The notes: generated from the sequence alone by a model not told the origin. A stretch of 64,000 nt of DNA from CAWDDG01 sp963801065 (GCA_963801065.1 CAWDDG010000009.1:183700-247699); one strand, 5' to 3'. Shown: positions 1 to 8,811, numbered from the stretch's first letter. Program-made: numbers and translations.

Positions 1-109
1 ATCCCGTTGCCTCGAGGACGTCCCCGAACGAGGCGCCAGGCGGCCCGTTCTCCGCCAAGAGGCGGACCGCACCCGAGACCATCCGGGCTCGGACCTCGCC
101 CTTCGCCAT
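1..109 (-). CDS. TetR/AcrR-family regulator, N-terminal part (runs off window)
   Basis: On the minus strand an ATG at 109 opens MAKGEVRARMVSGAVRLLAE and continues NGPPGASFGDVLEATG up to the window edge. This is the first helices of a TetR DNA-binding domain, where a basic N-terminus leads into A..L(L/F)AE.G...S..D(I/V)..A.G. A strong ribosome site, GGAGG, lies 8 bases before the ATG. The gene is divergent from the tautomerase at 201, whose control region it shares, so it probably represses that gene and itself. The ligand domain is outside the window, so the inducer cannot be guessed. Confidence 0.75.
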   Translation of the reverse strand, partial: MAKGEVRARMVSGAVRLLAENGPPGASFGDVLEATG

Positions 110-111
110 GA

Positions 112-175
112 AGGTACCTCCATGCAGCCAAGAAGTATGTACACCTGCATAGCCCACGACTACTATGCAGATCAC
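112..175. promoter_or_regulatory. Divergent control region with TetR-operator-like inverted repeat
   Basis: Between the TetR start (109) and the tautomerase start (201) the words ATGCAG (122-127) and CTGCAT (144-149) form an inverted repeat around TGTACA. CTATGCAG occurs again at about 163. Such interrupted palindromes between a tetR and its divergent target are the usual operator position. Binding itself is inferred. Confidence 0.4.
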
Positions 176-200
176 CATAGTCTCACCAGTGGAGCCTCCC

Positions 201-611
201 ATGCCGATGATCGACGTATACGCCACGCCCGGCCGATTCAGCGACCCGAGTGGTCTGGCGAGCAAGCTCGCATCCACACTCATGGAGGTCGAAGGCGTAC
301 CACCGATCGCGCTGTTCAAGCAGAACACCGCTGCCTTCGTACACGAGGGGGCGCTGGCGAACGTCAACGGAGACGACGACCATGTCCGCGTGCAGGTGCT
401 CACCAACGCCGGCGCGCTCGACCGTGACAAGCAGCTCCTCGCCGTACGACGGCTCACCGAGGTGATCGTCGAAGCCGCCGGTGACTCCACGTTGGCCGAG
501 CGGACGTGGGTGCTCCTCACCGAAACCTATGACGGCGCCTGGGGCATCGCCGGCCACGCCAACACGAATGCGGAACTTGTCGCCTTGGCTCGTGCCCAGC
601 TCGGCGGCTGA
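201..611 (+). CDS. Tautomerase family protein (4-oxalocrotonate tautomerase-like)
   Basis: The protein of 136 aa begins MPMIDVYATPG. Starting at ATG 201 places a proline directly after the initiator Met, as needed for the catalytic N-terminal Pro-1 of tautomerases, and GGAG lies 7 bases upstream. An upstream in-frame ATG at 165 would bury that proline, so I reject it. The length suits a fused or long-form tautomerase rather than the 62-aa minimal type. It ends ...GIAGHANTNAELVALARAQLGG. It is divergent from a TetR gene, suggesting ligand-controlled expression. The substrate is unknown; the family moves protons between keto and enol forms of small acids. Confidence 0.75.
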   Translation: MPMIDVYATPGRFSDPSGLASKLASTLMEVEGVPPIALFKQNTAAFVHEGALANVNGDDDHVRVQVLTNAGALDRDKQLLAVRRLTEVIVEAAGDSTLAERTWVLLTETYDGAWGIAGHANTNAELVALARAQLGG

Positions 612-647
612 GCTCGAGCGGCACACGCACGTCAACGGAACGTAATC

Positions 648-1259
648 AAGACCACCAGTCGCCTCGAGGCGTTCACCGACGCCGTCCTCGCGATCATCAT
701 CACGATCATGGTGCTGAAGCTGAAGGCTCCCGACGGCACCTCCTTGCAGGATCTCTGGGAGAGCACCGGCACCGGGCTCCTCGCCTATCTGCTGACCTTC
801 GTCTACGTCGGCATCTACTGGGAACAACCACCACCACATGTTCCAACTTGCCGAACGGGTCAGCGGTGGCGTGCTCTGGGCAAACCTGCACATGCTCTTC
901 TGGCTCTCGCTCTACCCGTTCACAACGTCGTGGATGGACGAGACCGACTTCGCCCGCGTCCCCGTCATCGTGTACGGCATCAACCTGCTCTGCGCAGGAC
1001 TCTCCTGGATCATCCTGGAGCAGTTGATCCTCCGCACAGAAGGCCCCGAGTCGCGCCTTCGCAATGCGCTCGGCACCGACTGGAAGGACGGATCTCGGCG
1101 CTGATCTACGTCAGCGGTGTCGCCATCGCCTTCGTGAACTCAGCACTGGCGATGGTGCCGTACGCCGTCGTGGCCCTGCTCTGGTTGGTCCCGGACCAAC
1201 GCGTCGAGCGAGCACTGGACCGCGCCGGCTCTGCGGCAAACACAAGCCAAGAGACCTGA
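648..1259 (+). pseudogene. TMEM175-family (DUF1211) potassium-channel-like protein, broken
   Basis: Read through two frame changes, the region encodes TSRLEAFTDAVLAIIIT, then YLLTFVYVGIYW, then MFQLAERVSGGVLWANLHML and further hydrophobic helices. TSRLEAF(T/S)D..LAI.IT is the pore-helix signature of TMEM175/DUF1211 channels, with about six membrane segments expected. An extra base near 823 (YWNNHHH broken) and a missing base near 1088 (DWKGRISAL broken) disrupt it, and no clear start codon lies before KTTSRLEAF. A 23-base piece identical to 892-914 recurs at 10147-10169. The broken state could also reflect indel errors. Confidence 0.65.
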
Positions 1260-1777
1260 CGTTCCCGGCAGATGACCCGTCCGATCGCGTGAACGCCAGA
1301 GGGTGCCGCGGGTCGCAACGTCGCGTCGTCGCCGGGGCTGATGAGGCTGTCCTCGGACCTGCCGAGGAGTTCGAGTTCGCGTGTCGTCGTTGTCTAGGCT
1401 AGGCCAATCCTGAGAGCGTCCTTGGGAGTGGCGCCTCGTCACTGCGCCGACCCGAGGTCAGGCGAGCACGGCTTCCAGGCTGATCTTGGGCACGCCAGAC
1501 AATGCCCGGCTTACTGGACGACCGGCCTTCGCCGATGTCGCGAGCTCGGCGAACGTCTCCTGTTCGATGCCTGGAACCTCGCCCACTCACGCTCGACAGC
1601 GATTGCACCGGGAGCGAACGGAACAATGCCAACGAGAAGCCTCCCGCCGAGTGCCTCACCGACACGCTCACCGAGTGCCTCAATCACGTACCAGCACCGT
1701 GCGCATGCCGGCGCGGGGCCCGTTTCGACGGCAGCGTTTGCGGACATGGTGCGGACACGGCGCCCGAAACTACGGAA
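1260..1777. other. No intact gene; holds an OsmC-like scrap
   Basis: No open frame here looks like a protein over its length. The only recognisable content is the minus-strand OsmC-like C-terminus at 1458-1590; other frames are arginine-rich shadows. The word CGGCAGAT at 1266-1273 resembles the motif discussed for 18-54 kb. Confidence 0.4.
1458..1590 (-). pseudogene. OsmC/Ohr-family C-terminal fragment
   Basis: The minus strand reads GEVPGIEQETFAELATSAKA followed by GRPVSRALSGVPKISLEAVLA and a stop. The pattern F.ELA..AK..CPVS+AL.GVP.I.L is the C-terminal end of OsmC-type peroxide-reducing proteins, although the usual Cys before PVS is Arg here. Nothing recognisable of the N-terminal domain remains upstream. 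It is a gene scrap; identification rests on about 40 residues. Confidence 0.45.
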
Positions 1778-1813
1778 AGAGGCCGCCTTCGCTGACTAGC
1801 GAAAACGGCCTCT
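1778..1813. terminator. Long hairpin (terminator- or IS-end-like)
   Basis: AGAGGCCG at 1778-1785 pairs with CGGCCTCT at 1806-1813, and inside it TTCGCT pairs with AGCGAA around a 4-base loop. No T-run follows. It sits just before an IS110 fragment, so it may be a terminator or part of the element's end. Confidence 0.4.
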
Positions 1814-1909
1814 GATGCGATGAAGGAGCGGGCCTCCGCTCCTCGTGACAGTCACCCAAGTCGGTTGTTCGCTTGGGGTGTCTACGTCCACCACGACGAA
1901 GGAGGCCCT

Positions 1910-2236
1910 GTGCACGAGTATGACGGCCGGCAGTATGTCGGGATAGATCTGCACCGCCGGCGCAGCGTGATCGTGCGGATGACGCCGCAGGGGGAGCGGC
2001 TGGGCGCCGCGGTCCGAACCGACAACGACCTGTTCACCCTGGCCGAGCAGGCCGCCTCGTGGGGGGAGTGCCCGGAGGTGGTGCTAGAGGCCACCTACGG
2101 GTGGTACTGGGCGGCGGACGTGCTGGCCGAGGAAGGCGCGGTGGTGCACCTGGCACACCCGCTCGGGGTGAAGGGGTTCGCCTACCGGCGGGTGAAGAAC
2201 GACGAGCGGGACGCCGCTGATCGAGGGCAGATCTAA
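1910..2236 (+). pseudogene. IS110-family transposase, N-terminal fragment
   Basis: GTG 1910 follows GGAGG (1901-1905) and opens HEYDGRQYVGIDLHRRRSV, the RNase-H-like DEDD core of IS110 transposases (YVGID.H+..). Next come VLEATYGWYWAADVL and the conserved end of that domain, RRVKNDERDAAD. The frame stops at 2236 after about 108 residues against about 350-400 for the family. The Ser-containing C-terminal half is missing, so it cannot transpose. It abuts a truncated regulator on the other strand. Confidence 0.8.
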
Positions 2237-2273
2237 TCAGCAACGCAGCAGCACGCAGACCTCCGTCGGCGTG

Positions 2274-3026
2274 CTAGCCGATTAAACCGAGTTGCCGGGC
2301 CCGGGCGGCGGCTTCGGTGCGGTTGGCCGCGGCGAGCTTGTCTAGGATGTGGCCGACGTGCTTCTTGACCGTGTCCAGCGTCACATAGAGCTCGGAGGCG
2401 ATCCGCCGGTTTGACCGGCCAGCGGCCAGCAGCGCCAGCACCTCCAGTTCGCGGGCGGTCAGCGGGTCGATCATGACGGGCATCGCGGCGGTGGCACCCT
2501 TGGCCCGGTGCGGCTCGGCGTGTGTGGTGCCGAACGCTGGCAGGAGCCCTGCCAGGTCGTCGCGTGGAACGCCGCGAGCGGCGGTCTGCTCGGTGCGTTG
2601 GGTCACGAGGAGGCGGCCGAGTTGGACGGTCATCGGGGCGCTCTCGTCAGCGAAGACCCGGTGGTAGGCCAGGGTGAGCGCCTCTGCCAGGGCAGCTACC
2701 GCAGCGGTGTGCTCCCCGCCGGCGGCCAGCGCCAGCGCCCGCAGACCCTGGATCTCGATGAGGTTGCCTATCCCGGCCCGCGCGATCGCCAATGCATGCA
2801 GGTGCTCTAGCAGCCCGAGTGCTTGGTCAGACCGGTCTTGTGCGAGCACCAGATGCGCCGGCTCGCGGGGGGAGCTCGGCTTGCCGTCCGCGCCGTCGCG
2901 CTGTCGAGGGACCTCCGGTGGTCGCAGGTCATGCACCTGGACCGGATCGGATCCGCTGAGTCTTCCGTCCGGCATGTGATCGCCTCCAGCGGACGGCCGC
3001 GAGGTGGCCATCAGCTCGTCGAGCAC
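2274..3026 (-). pseudogene. MalT-type LuxR regulator, C-terminal fragment
   Basis: About 250 residues survive of a protein family of about 900. The last 60 residues are a LuxR/GerE helix-turn-helix: LTARELEVLALLAAGRSNRR, IASELYVTLDTVKKHVGHIL, then KLAAANRTEAAARARQLGLI. The part before it matches the helical-repeat tail of ATP-binding MalT-like regulators (HLHALAIARAGIGNLIEIQ). The ATPase and first repeats are absent, and the 5' end joins a DHFR-like fragment at about 3027. No start signal is seen, so it is probably silent. Confidence 0.65.
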
Positions 3027-3190
3027 TTTCGCGTTGCGCTCCGCTGGGGGCCGGTACGACTGCGGTCCACTTCGCCTTCGCTGAGCCAGGCGTGCAGCCG
3101 GTGGCCGTTGAGCCCGAAGGGGTGCTCCATATTGTCGTTGGGGCCGGTCATGAAGCGGTCCACGACATTGTCAGCACGAATCTTTGCCAT
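3027..3190 (-). pseudogene. Dihydrofolate-reductase-like (RibD C-terminal) N-terminal scrap
   Basis: From ATG 3190 the minus strand reads MAKIRADNVVDRFMTGPNDN then MEHPFGLNGHRLHAWLSEGE. This is a worn version of MAKVLLAITMSLDGYIAGPN seen in the intact paralogue at 22676. After about 55 residues it runs into an unrelated regulator tail. A second scrap with the same start and the same GGCTCAGCGAAGGCGAA stretch lies at 14948, in the same divergent position to an AAA-LuxR start. It is one half of a duplicated DHFR/LuxR pair. Confidence 0.6.
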
Positions 3191-3258
3191 GGGTGCGCTC
3201 CGTTTCGGTCGAACGTCTCTCGCGTCGACGAGTCTCGGCTTGGACGGTTCGTCTCGCG

Positions 3259-3290
3259 TCGGGGTCAACCCCGAACGCGCCACTAAAACT
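3259..3290 (+). promoter_or_regulatory. Conserved operator-promoter block, copy A
   Basis: TCGGGGTCAACCCCGA (3259-3274) is a perfect 7+7 inverted repeat with a 2-base centre, followed by CACTAAAACT, a -10-like box. The same layout occurs at 9698-9713 and, on the other strand, at 14864-14879, each with CTGT(C/T)(G/A)GTTCTG downstream. Conservation at three otherwise diverged loci suggests a promoter with an operator, most simply bound by the AAA-LuxR protein whose gene or remnant follows in copies A and B. Confidence 0.5.
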
Positions 3291-3322
3291 GTTGGTTCTG
3301 CGGGTTCTACAGATTGGTCGTG

Positions 3323-3511
3323 ATGGCGACGGCGGGTGTGCTTCCTTCGGGCGGAACCGCCGTCTTGCTCTTGGAGCGCGAGGCCCAGGTTGTGGCGCTG
3401 CAGGCGCTGGCTCACGCGGCGAGAAGTGGCGGCGGGCGGTTCGCGGTCATCGAGGGAAGTGCCGGCATCGGCAAGATCAGCCTGCTCGGCGAGGGGCGCG
3501 CGATCGCCGGC
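3323..3511 (+). pseudogene. AAA-LuxR regulator, N-terminal remnant
   Basis: ATG 3323 (TTG 3314 also possible) begins MATAGVLPSGGTAVLLLERE and reaches the Walker A region EGSAGIGKISLLGEGRAIAG. It matches the start of the intact 965-aa regulator at 11927-14815, whose Walker A is GSAGIGKSRLL. Here the Ser/Thr after GK is Ile, and homology ends at about residue 63. The next bases (3527-3580) match DNA that lies downstream of the 61-64 kb copy, so the body of the gene was removed by an internal deletion. Confidence 0.75.
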
Positions 3512-3680
3512 GAAACATTAGGGGCGAGGTTGGGGTCATCTCCGAGGCGAGTCAGCTCCTCCGCGACGCACAGTCGGTGCTGTGCGAACCGGTGGAGCTG
3601 AGGAGACAAACACTCGAGCGCGTCCAGGCACAACACCGCCAGCCGGCGGGAGCACACAGCCAGCACCTCAAACCCGCACC
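3512..3680. repeat. Block homologous to the DNA downstream of the 61-64 kb regulator copy
   Basis: CGAGGTTGGGGTCA, then CAGCTCCTCCGCGACGCACAG-like sequence at about 3531-3582, matches the reverse complement of about 61322-61375. That stretch lies just past the stop of the AAA-LuxR pseudogene there. No gene is seen in this interval. Confidence 0.55.
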
Positions 3681-3780
3681 CCTCGGCTCAACGGCAAGGT
3701 GGAACGCTCACACCGCACCGACGCCGACAGGGCCCAAGCGGCGCTCCTGCACCGCTACGTGCACGCGCTGGACCGCGCCG
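3681..3780 (+). pseudogene. IS481-type transposase scrap (DDE domain end)
   Basis: The plus strand reads PRLNGKVERSHRTDADRAQA then ALLHRYVHALDR. The motif RLNGKVERSHRTD is the strongly conserved last catalytic segment of IS481/IS3-like integrase cores, where the E of KVERSH is catalytic. Only about 33 residues remain, with no start or terminal repeats. A second IS481-like scrap lies at 54715. Confidence 0.6.
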
Positions 3781-3910
3781 ACCAGGGTGGATCGACCCGG
3801 CGGGGCAGTGCGAGCAACAGTGGACGAACACCTAAGCGGGTTGGTGGCGGCCGTCCGTGCAGACTGGCGGCACCCGAACACTCCTAACAAATCGCACCGG
3901 GAGGATGGTT

Positions 3911-4567
3911 ATGGACGAGCAGGCCCGGGACTCCGCATTTATGTCGGCCCTGGTCACCGAGCATTTCGCCCTACAATCGGCGGCGAGCACAACGGTGAGC
4001 GAGGCGGCGTCTCGTGCGTCGCTTTATTTGTTGTCGCTGTCTAGCGCGTTGGTCGCTATGGGCTTCATCGGGCAGGTTCCCGACGTGTTCGGTCCGTTCG
4101 TAGCCACCGTGCTCCCAGGCGTGTTCGTCCTGGGTTTGTTCACGGTGGTGCGGCTGGTGGATACGACCGTCGAGAACAACCAAAACCTACGTGCGATCGC
4201 GCACATTCGCGGCTACTACCGCACGCTGACCCCTGGGGCGTCCACATTCTTCGCTGCATGGCAGGAGACCGACGACGAAGCCGCAGAAGCGCTGGCCATG
4301 CTGGGCACCATGCCTCGATGGGCGACAGTCTGGTTCACTATGGCCAGCATGGTGGCCACCATTAACAGCTTGGTAGGAGGCGTGGGCGTAGCGCTGCTTG
4401 TGGCCGAATTGTCCGACCGTTCGGCTGACTTGCTCTCCATCGGTCTCGGCGCCGCAGCGACAGCAACCCTTCTTGTTGTCACCTACAAGTACCAGGTACG
4501 CCGCTATTCCGCGGCCGCCGTGGCCGATCGTCGACGTCGCGCCCCAACCAGCGGCGACGGCGCCTGA
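3911..4567 (+). CDS. Integral membrane protein of unknown function
   Basis: The 218-aa protein starts MDEQARDSAFMSALVTEHFA with GGGAGG ending 6 bases upstream (ATG 3905 is an alternative two codons earlier). It has two membrane hairpins. LYLLSLSSALVAMGFIG with FVATVLPGVFVLGLFTVV lies near residues 35-85, and TMASMVATINSLVGGVGVAL with LGAAATATLLVVTY lies near 140-195. A soluble, charged stretch (RGYYRTLTPGASTFFAAW) lies between and a basic tail ends the protein. I do not recognise the family. The layout of two hairpins around a cytoplasmic middle suits a small sensor or pore protein, but no function is claimed. It is intact amid scraps. Confidence 0.65.
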   Translation: MDEQARDSAFMSALVTEHFALQSAASTTVSEAASRASLYLLSLSSALVAMGFIGQVPDVFGPFVATVLPGVFVLGLFTVVRLVDTTVENNQNLRAIAHIRGYYRTLTPGASTFFAAWQETDDEAAEALAMLGTMPRWATVWFTMASMVATINSLVGGVGVALLVAELSDRSADLLSIGLGAAATATLLVVTYKYQVRRYSAAAVADRRRRAPTSGDGA

Positions 4568-5514
4568 GCAGCGTGAGCAACGTCAGCGTGCGTGGCAGCT
4601 ACCGGTGCGAGCGACAGATCGGATCGCTCGGAGCACGGCCTCGACGACTACTGACTCACTACGATCTCCGCGGTGGGACCGCTTACAAGTTGGCTACGCA
4701 GCATCTAACTGACCGTCCGCCGTTGCCCTTACACAGGCGTCTCCGCAGGTCAGCATGCCGTTACCGAACACGATCTGCGCGCGGGCGTTCGTCGGCCGCG
4801 CCCACGCCTTGACCCGGCAGGCGAACCGGCCGCCATCCGCATCAGATGCGTGTCGTCCAGCAGCTCATCCGAGCCGTCGTGCAGCCGGCGCCACCAGGTG
4901 CGGAACCCGCCCGGGTTGTGCCCAGCGAGAAATAGGCATTGAGCACGATCCGGTCCATACAGTCATGGCTACCGGTCAGCAGATCGCCGTGCCGGGTGCT
5001 GAACTCATCGGCCACCCGCCGAGCGTAGGGGAACCGGACCGGACCGGCTCAGCCCAACTGCGCCGGAAGGGGCCACCGGATTCCGGGCGAAGTCCCGGAT
5101 CCGGCGTAAAGACCTTCCGGCGGCGTCCTCCAGGCCCGCAACCAGCTCCGCCACTTCCCGGTCCCGGCCCACAAAGACCCGCGATTTCTGGACGCGGGGC
5201 AGGATCCCCCATCGCAGCCATCGCGCCGGTCAGCCTAGCGCGACGCGCGCCCACGCTGTACCCCTCGCACACCCGAATCCCGCCATCCCGGTTCTCTGGC
5301 GGCTGGCGCCCAAACCCGGCGCGGACGAGACAGTGAAGGAGCCCTATGACATCGGCGGCCACGGGCTCGGGTAGAGCGCCACGGGGCAGGCCGGGCGCCG
5401 ATGGGCCAGGGTCAGCGCTCCCAGACCACGGGCGCCGTGAGGCCGACGGCCAGAGCGTGATCGGCAGTCAGACCACTGCTGACATGGCTCTCCTGTCGTG
5501 AGCCAACCGCGCGG
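4568..5514. other. Gene-scrap region without an intact gene
   Basis: Only fragments are visible. On the minus strand at about 4790-4985 frames read CMDRIVLNAYFSLG and GGFRTWWRRLHDGSDELLDD, coding-like sequence I cannot name with confidence. At about 5056-5216 lies the head of an AAA regulator (separate entry). The rest is frame-shifted, proline- and arginine-rich noise. Confidence 0.4.
5056..5216 (-). pseudogene. AAA/LuxR- or BTAD-type regulator, ATPase-entry fragment
   Basis: A minus-strand frame gives VQKSRVFVGRDREVAELVAG followed by LEDAAG. FVGR(D/E)+E(V/L).EL...L..A is the conserved entry of AAA_16 ATPase domains in actinobacterial regulators. It is joined to unrelated residues (RSLRRIRDFARNP) before any Walker A motif, so only the first 25 or so residues of the domain are left. 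Confidence 0.45.
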
Positions 5515-5985
5515 TCAGCAGGTGAACTCGTCGATATCGATGGAGGAGGTCACGGTCCCGTTCGTGTTCACCGTGAGATGGGACAGGATGTGCTGCTTGC
5601 CAAGCGACCCGTCGGACCCATGCAGGACGACGTTTTCGGCGTTGGTCATGGTGAGGTTCTCGGAGTTCACGTTGCTGCCGGACGACTCGGCCAGGTGGCC
5701 CGTGAAGCTCGCCTGGCTCGGGTCGTCTGGGACGAAGGTGACAGTGCCGGTCGTCGTGACGGTCATATGTTCGGTGCCATCCTCCAGGTCGGTGACATGG
5801 AGGACGCCCGACAGCACGATCGTCAGCGTCCCGGGCGCTTCGGAACAGGGGTTTACTTCGGCGAGCACGACGGTGTCGCTGAAGTGAATGGTGTCGGTCT
5901 CGGTCGCGAAGGCCGCCGCCGGCGCGAGCAGCGCCGCCGTCAGCGTCAGGCCTGGTAGCCAGGCCAGTAACCGTCGTGGTGTCAT
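5515..5985 (-). CDS. Secreted protein of unknown function
   Basis: 156 aa starting MTPRRLLAWLPGLTLTAALL (ATG 5985, GGAGG 6 bases upstream; ATG 5988 is one codon earlier). A basic start, a hydrophobic core and an AFA-T cleavage-like site near residue 28 form a clear Sec signal peptide. The mature part is small, acidic and Thr/Ser-rich (HFSDTVVLAEVNPCSEAPGT), probably beta-structured. Two cysteines (after NP and at the last residue) could form a disulphide. No family is recognised and no enzyme motif is visible. Confidence 0.65.
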   Translation of the reverse strand: MTPRRLLAWLPGLTLTAALLAPAAAFATETDTIHFSDTVVLAEVNPCSEAPGTLTIVLSGVLHVTDLEDGTEHMTVTTTGTVTFVPDDPSQASFTGHLAESSGSNVNSENLTMTNAENVVLHGSDGSLGKQHILSHLTVNTNGTVTSSIDIDEFTC

Positions 5986-5988
5986 CAT

Positions 5989-6361
5989 GGACCTCCAAGG
6001 GTGGGCCGACGCTGGGTAGCCATCGGGGCGACTCTGTGCTCAGGCTGGCAACTCTTCAGGTCGGACTCGTTGGACCTATCCGCGTTGCGCGCCTTGGTGA
6101 TTCTTGGGACTTCCCTTGGCAGGCGCCACCGATAGCTTCGGGGCCGTATCACTGTCTCCTCCTTGCCGGTGTGGCGGTCTGGAAGACCCATGGCCAATGG
6201 CGCCTTTCGGTATGCCGGTACCTTCCGGACCGACCCTTGCTACAGGGTTGTTGCCCGTCGGGGCGTTCAACCTGAGGGAACTCTTGTTCAGTCTGCTGTG
6301 ACGACGTATCCACACGCCACCTCGCGTTGAAATACGGGAAGCACCGACCAGGGCTCTTCCT
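5989..6361. other. Intergenic stretch, nothing recognised
   Basis: 373 bases between two minus-strand genes. The short frames on both strands have no recognisable motif and no ribosome site. I see no repeat, tRNA or clear terminator. Confidence 0.4.
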
Positions 6362-7864
6362 TCACGCCCTTCCGAATGACGGAAACAAAGGATGCGACGA
6401 CCTTTCGGACCGCGGCCGCTGGTCGCCGGCCGGGCTGCCGAAGATGCCCTCGGGGTCGTAGTGAGCCTTCACACTCCGCACGCGGTCGACGTTCGGCCCG
6501 AAGTACGCGGGATCCGACCGGGTCAGATCTGCGTCCGCCCAATTCGGAAACACGCCCCCGATTCCCCATCCGTGAACGAGATCCCACGATCGGTGGACCC
6601 AGGCCCGCGCCGCCTGCCGCTCTGCGTTCGATGCGCAGGCCTCGACGGACGCGTCGTGCTTGAGCAAGAATCGCGCGCGGCGATGGGCGAAGGCGGTGGC
6701 TTCTACCTTGCGCCGGCTGTAAGCGCCCCCCCAAGGCGAGAAGTCGAGCTCTCGCGACTGTCCCGGCGCCCTGTCCGCAACCACGTGGGCGACAAGCGCA
6801 GCCAACGCTTGGCGGGTCAACGGACGCTCGAAGAAGTCTGACTTGATCTCGTGGTGGCCCCGGGTCGCCGGCGGTAGTTCGTCGACGATCGACTCCCCGG
6901 CGCGGTGTGCCCAGTGCTCCTGGGCGTCCAGGTATGAGCGGGTCGAAACCTCGGCGGAGATTGGCTCAGCCGTGATCCGCGGGAGCAGCGCCTCGAGAAC
7001 GTCCTCCGCCTCGGCCCGGTCGCCCACAACCGTACCGAACACTTCGACCGCGCCCGGATCGGCGGGATCGTCCGGCGTCCCGAGTACGACGCTCGCGGCG
7101 ACATTGTCGGGCGCGACCGGCGCCCACCGCTGCCAGACATAGATCACCTCCACCGCATCCCGCGCGGGCCAGCGATACTCGAAGATGGCCACGCCAGGCG
7201 TTGGGATCGGCTCGAATCGGAGCTCAGTCAAGATACCGAACCCGACGCTGCCACCCCCCTTTAGCGCCCAGAACAAGTCCGGCTCACGGTTGGCATCGCA
7301 GTCAACGACCCGACCATCGGCCAGCACCACCTGGGCGCCAACCAAGCGATCGGAGGCGAGACCGTACTTCCGGCCGAGGAATCCGAGGCCGCCGCCCAAC
7401 ATGAAGCCCGTAATGCCCACCGACGGGCACGAGCCGCCCGGGATCGTCAGACCGTGTGGCACGAGGCCGCGGTACACCCTCCGGAGCGTGGCGCCGGCGC
7501 CCACGACCGCGATGCCGTCGGAAACCGCGATCTCGTTCATTGAGCCGACATCGACGACGATGCCACTCGTCGACGAGTACGCAGCGACGCTGTGGCCTCC
7601 GCTCCGGACCGCGCATTCGATGCCGATTCCTCGGATAACGGCGAGAGTCTCGACGACGTCCGCGCTCGAGCTACACCGCACAATCGCCTGCGGGAGGACG
7701 GCGTCGAACTTCGCGTTCCATGGTTGGGCAAGCTCGCGGAAGGTCGGCGAACCCGGCCTGACGACCTCGCCATCGATGCGGGCGGCGAGCGAATCAAGCG
7801 CCCGGTCGAGCAGCGCCGGTCGGGCGGCCAGCCACGCTTCGGATGTTCCGGTCTTGTCAGTCAC
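6362..7864 (-). CDS. FAD-linked oxidoreductase (berberine-bridge / PCMH type)
   Basis: About 500 aa from GTG 7864, with GGGAGA 6 bases upstream; longer extensions lack a site and are arginine-rich. The FAD-binding domain is clear: VRCSSSADVVETLAVIR, then CAVRSGGHSVAAYSSTSG. The His of RSGGHS is the usual site of covalent 8-alpha-histidyl FAD attachment. GGSCPSVGITGFMLGGGLGF completes the cofactor site. The end carries the BBE-type segment (YFGPNVDRVRSVKAHYDPEG). The family oxidises alcohols or C-H bonds with O2; the substrate is not predictable. A frame-shifted paralogue lies at 43213-44614. Confidence 0.85.
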   Translation of the reverse strand: MTDKTGTSEAWLAARPALLDRALDSLAARIDGEVVRPGSPTFRELAQPWNAKFDAVLPQAIVRCSSSADVVETLAVIRGIGIECAVRSGGHSVAAYSSTSGIVVDVGSMNEIAVSDGIAVVGAGATLRRVYRGLVPHGLTIPGGSCPSVGITGFMLGGGLGFLGRKYGLASDRLVGAQVVLADGRVVDCDANREPDLFWALKGGGSVGFGILTELRFEPIPTPGVAIFEYRWPARDAVEVIYVWQRWAPVAPDNVAASVVLGTPDDPADPGAVEVFGTVVGDRAEAEDVLEALLPRITAEPISAEVSTRSYLDAQEHWAHRAGESIVDELPPATRGHHEIKSDFFERPLTRQALAALVAHVVADRAPGQSRELDFSPWGGAYSRRKVEATAFAHRRARFLLKHDASVEACASNAERQAARAWVHRSWDLVHGWGIGGVFPNWADADLTRSDPAYFGPNVDRVRSVKAHYDPEGIFGSPAGDQRPRSERSSHPLFPSFGRA

Positions 7865-8013
7865 GACGGGTCTCCCAGAGGTTGCGAGATAAGGATCGTA
7901 AAGGATCAAGGCATTCCCTCTCGTGCTGCAGTGCCGACGACTCGTTATTGACGGTCTTGGACGAAGACGTCGGTCAGGCTCCTTCCTAAAGGCTTCTGAC
8001 CGCCGTTCTTGAG

Positions 8014-8811
8014 CTAATCCACGAGCGCGCCGCTCGTCAGGTTGACGATGGCGCCGGTCATCGCGCCCGCGCGATCGGATGCCACGAAGGCGGCATGGTT
8101 GGCCACGTCGGCGAGCGTTGGAAGGCGCCCCAGCAAGGTGGTGTCCGCGAGTCCCGACAGCCAGGACTCCATGGTCAGTCCGGATAGCCCGGCCATGCCA
8201 TTGAAGAGCTGGCGCGTGTGCGAGGTGGCCACCGATTCCGGAATGGCATGTGGCCTCAGGCAATTCACGCGAATGCCGCTGGGGCCGAGTTCCCCTGCCA
8301 GGATGCGCGAAAGCGCCTCGACGGCGGCGGCGGCGACGCCGTTTCCCAAGAACCCCTGACCGGATATCCGCGCGCCCGGCCCTGGGGCGAGCAGAAGAAT
8401 CACGCCGGAGCCCTGGCTTGCCATGTGCCGCGCAACAGCCTTCGCAGTGAGGAAATTCATTCGCGTGTAAGCCCTGATCGGATGTGCGTAGTCCTCGAAA
8501 GACAGCGCCGCGAACGGAGTGCCCTGGACATGAGCGATGCCAACGGCATTGAGTGCGATGTCGATGCCGCCCGCCCTCGCCGACACGGCGTCGGCGTGGC
8601 TGTCGACCGCGCTCCCGTCCATCACATCGACTTCCGCCGTCTCCGCCTTCCCACCTGCGGCAGAGATTTCCTGAGCCACCAGGTCCAGCCCTGCGAGAGT
8701 GCGCCCAGCAAGGTAGACGGTCGCTCCCTCTCGAGCAAAGGCACGCGCAACCGCCCCGCCGACTGCACCACCGCCTCCGTAAATCACAGCCTTCTTGTTC
8801 TCCAGCAGCAT
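8014..8811 (-). CDS. Short-chain dehydrogenase/reductase lacking the YxxxK pair
   Basis: 265 aa, MLLENKKAVIYGGGGAVGGA, a full-length SDR Rossmann fold with TGxxxGxG-like GGGGAVGGA, a conserved VDVMDG and IDIALNAVGIAH. Where SDRs carry YxxxK, this protein reads GFLGNGVAAAAVEALSRILA, so both the Tyr and the Lys are absent. Some actinobacterial SDR relatives share this loss; it may bind cofactor without classical catalysis or use another mechanism. The gene follows the FAD oxidoreductase on the same strand with about 150 bases between, so the two may share a pathway. Confidence 0.8.
   Translation of the reverse strand: MLLENKKAVIYGGGGAVGGAVARAFAREGATVYLAGRTLAGLDLVAQEISAAGGKAETAEVDVMDGSAVDSHADAVSARAGGIDIALNAVGIAHVQGTPFAALSFEDYAHPIRAYTRMNFLTAKAVARHMASQGSGVILLLAPGPGARISGQGFLGNGVAAAAVEALSRILAGELGPSGIRVNCLRPHAIPESVATSHTRQLFNGMAGLSGLTMESWLSGLADTTLLGRLPTLADVANHAAFVASDRAGAMTGAIVNLTSGALVD

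Noticed and set aside
7865..8263. N-terminal extension of the FAD oxidoreductase frame
   Set aside because: Arginine-rich, no ribosome site, overlaps the SDR gene; GTG 7864 with GGGAGA is a better start.
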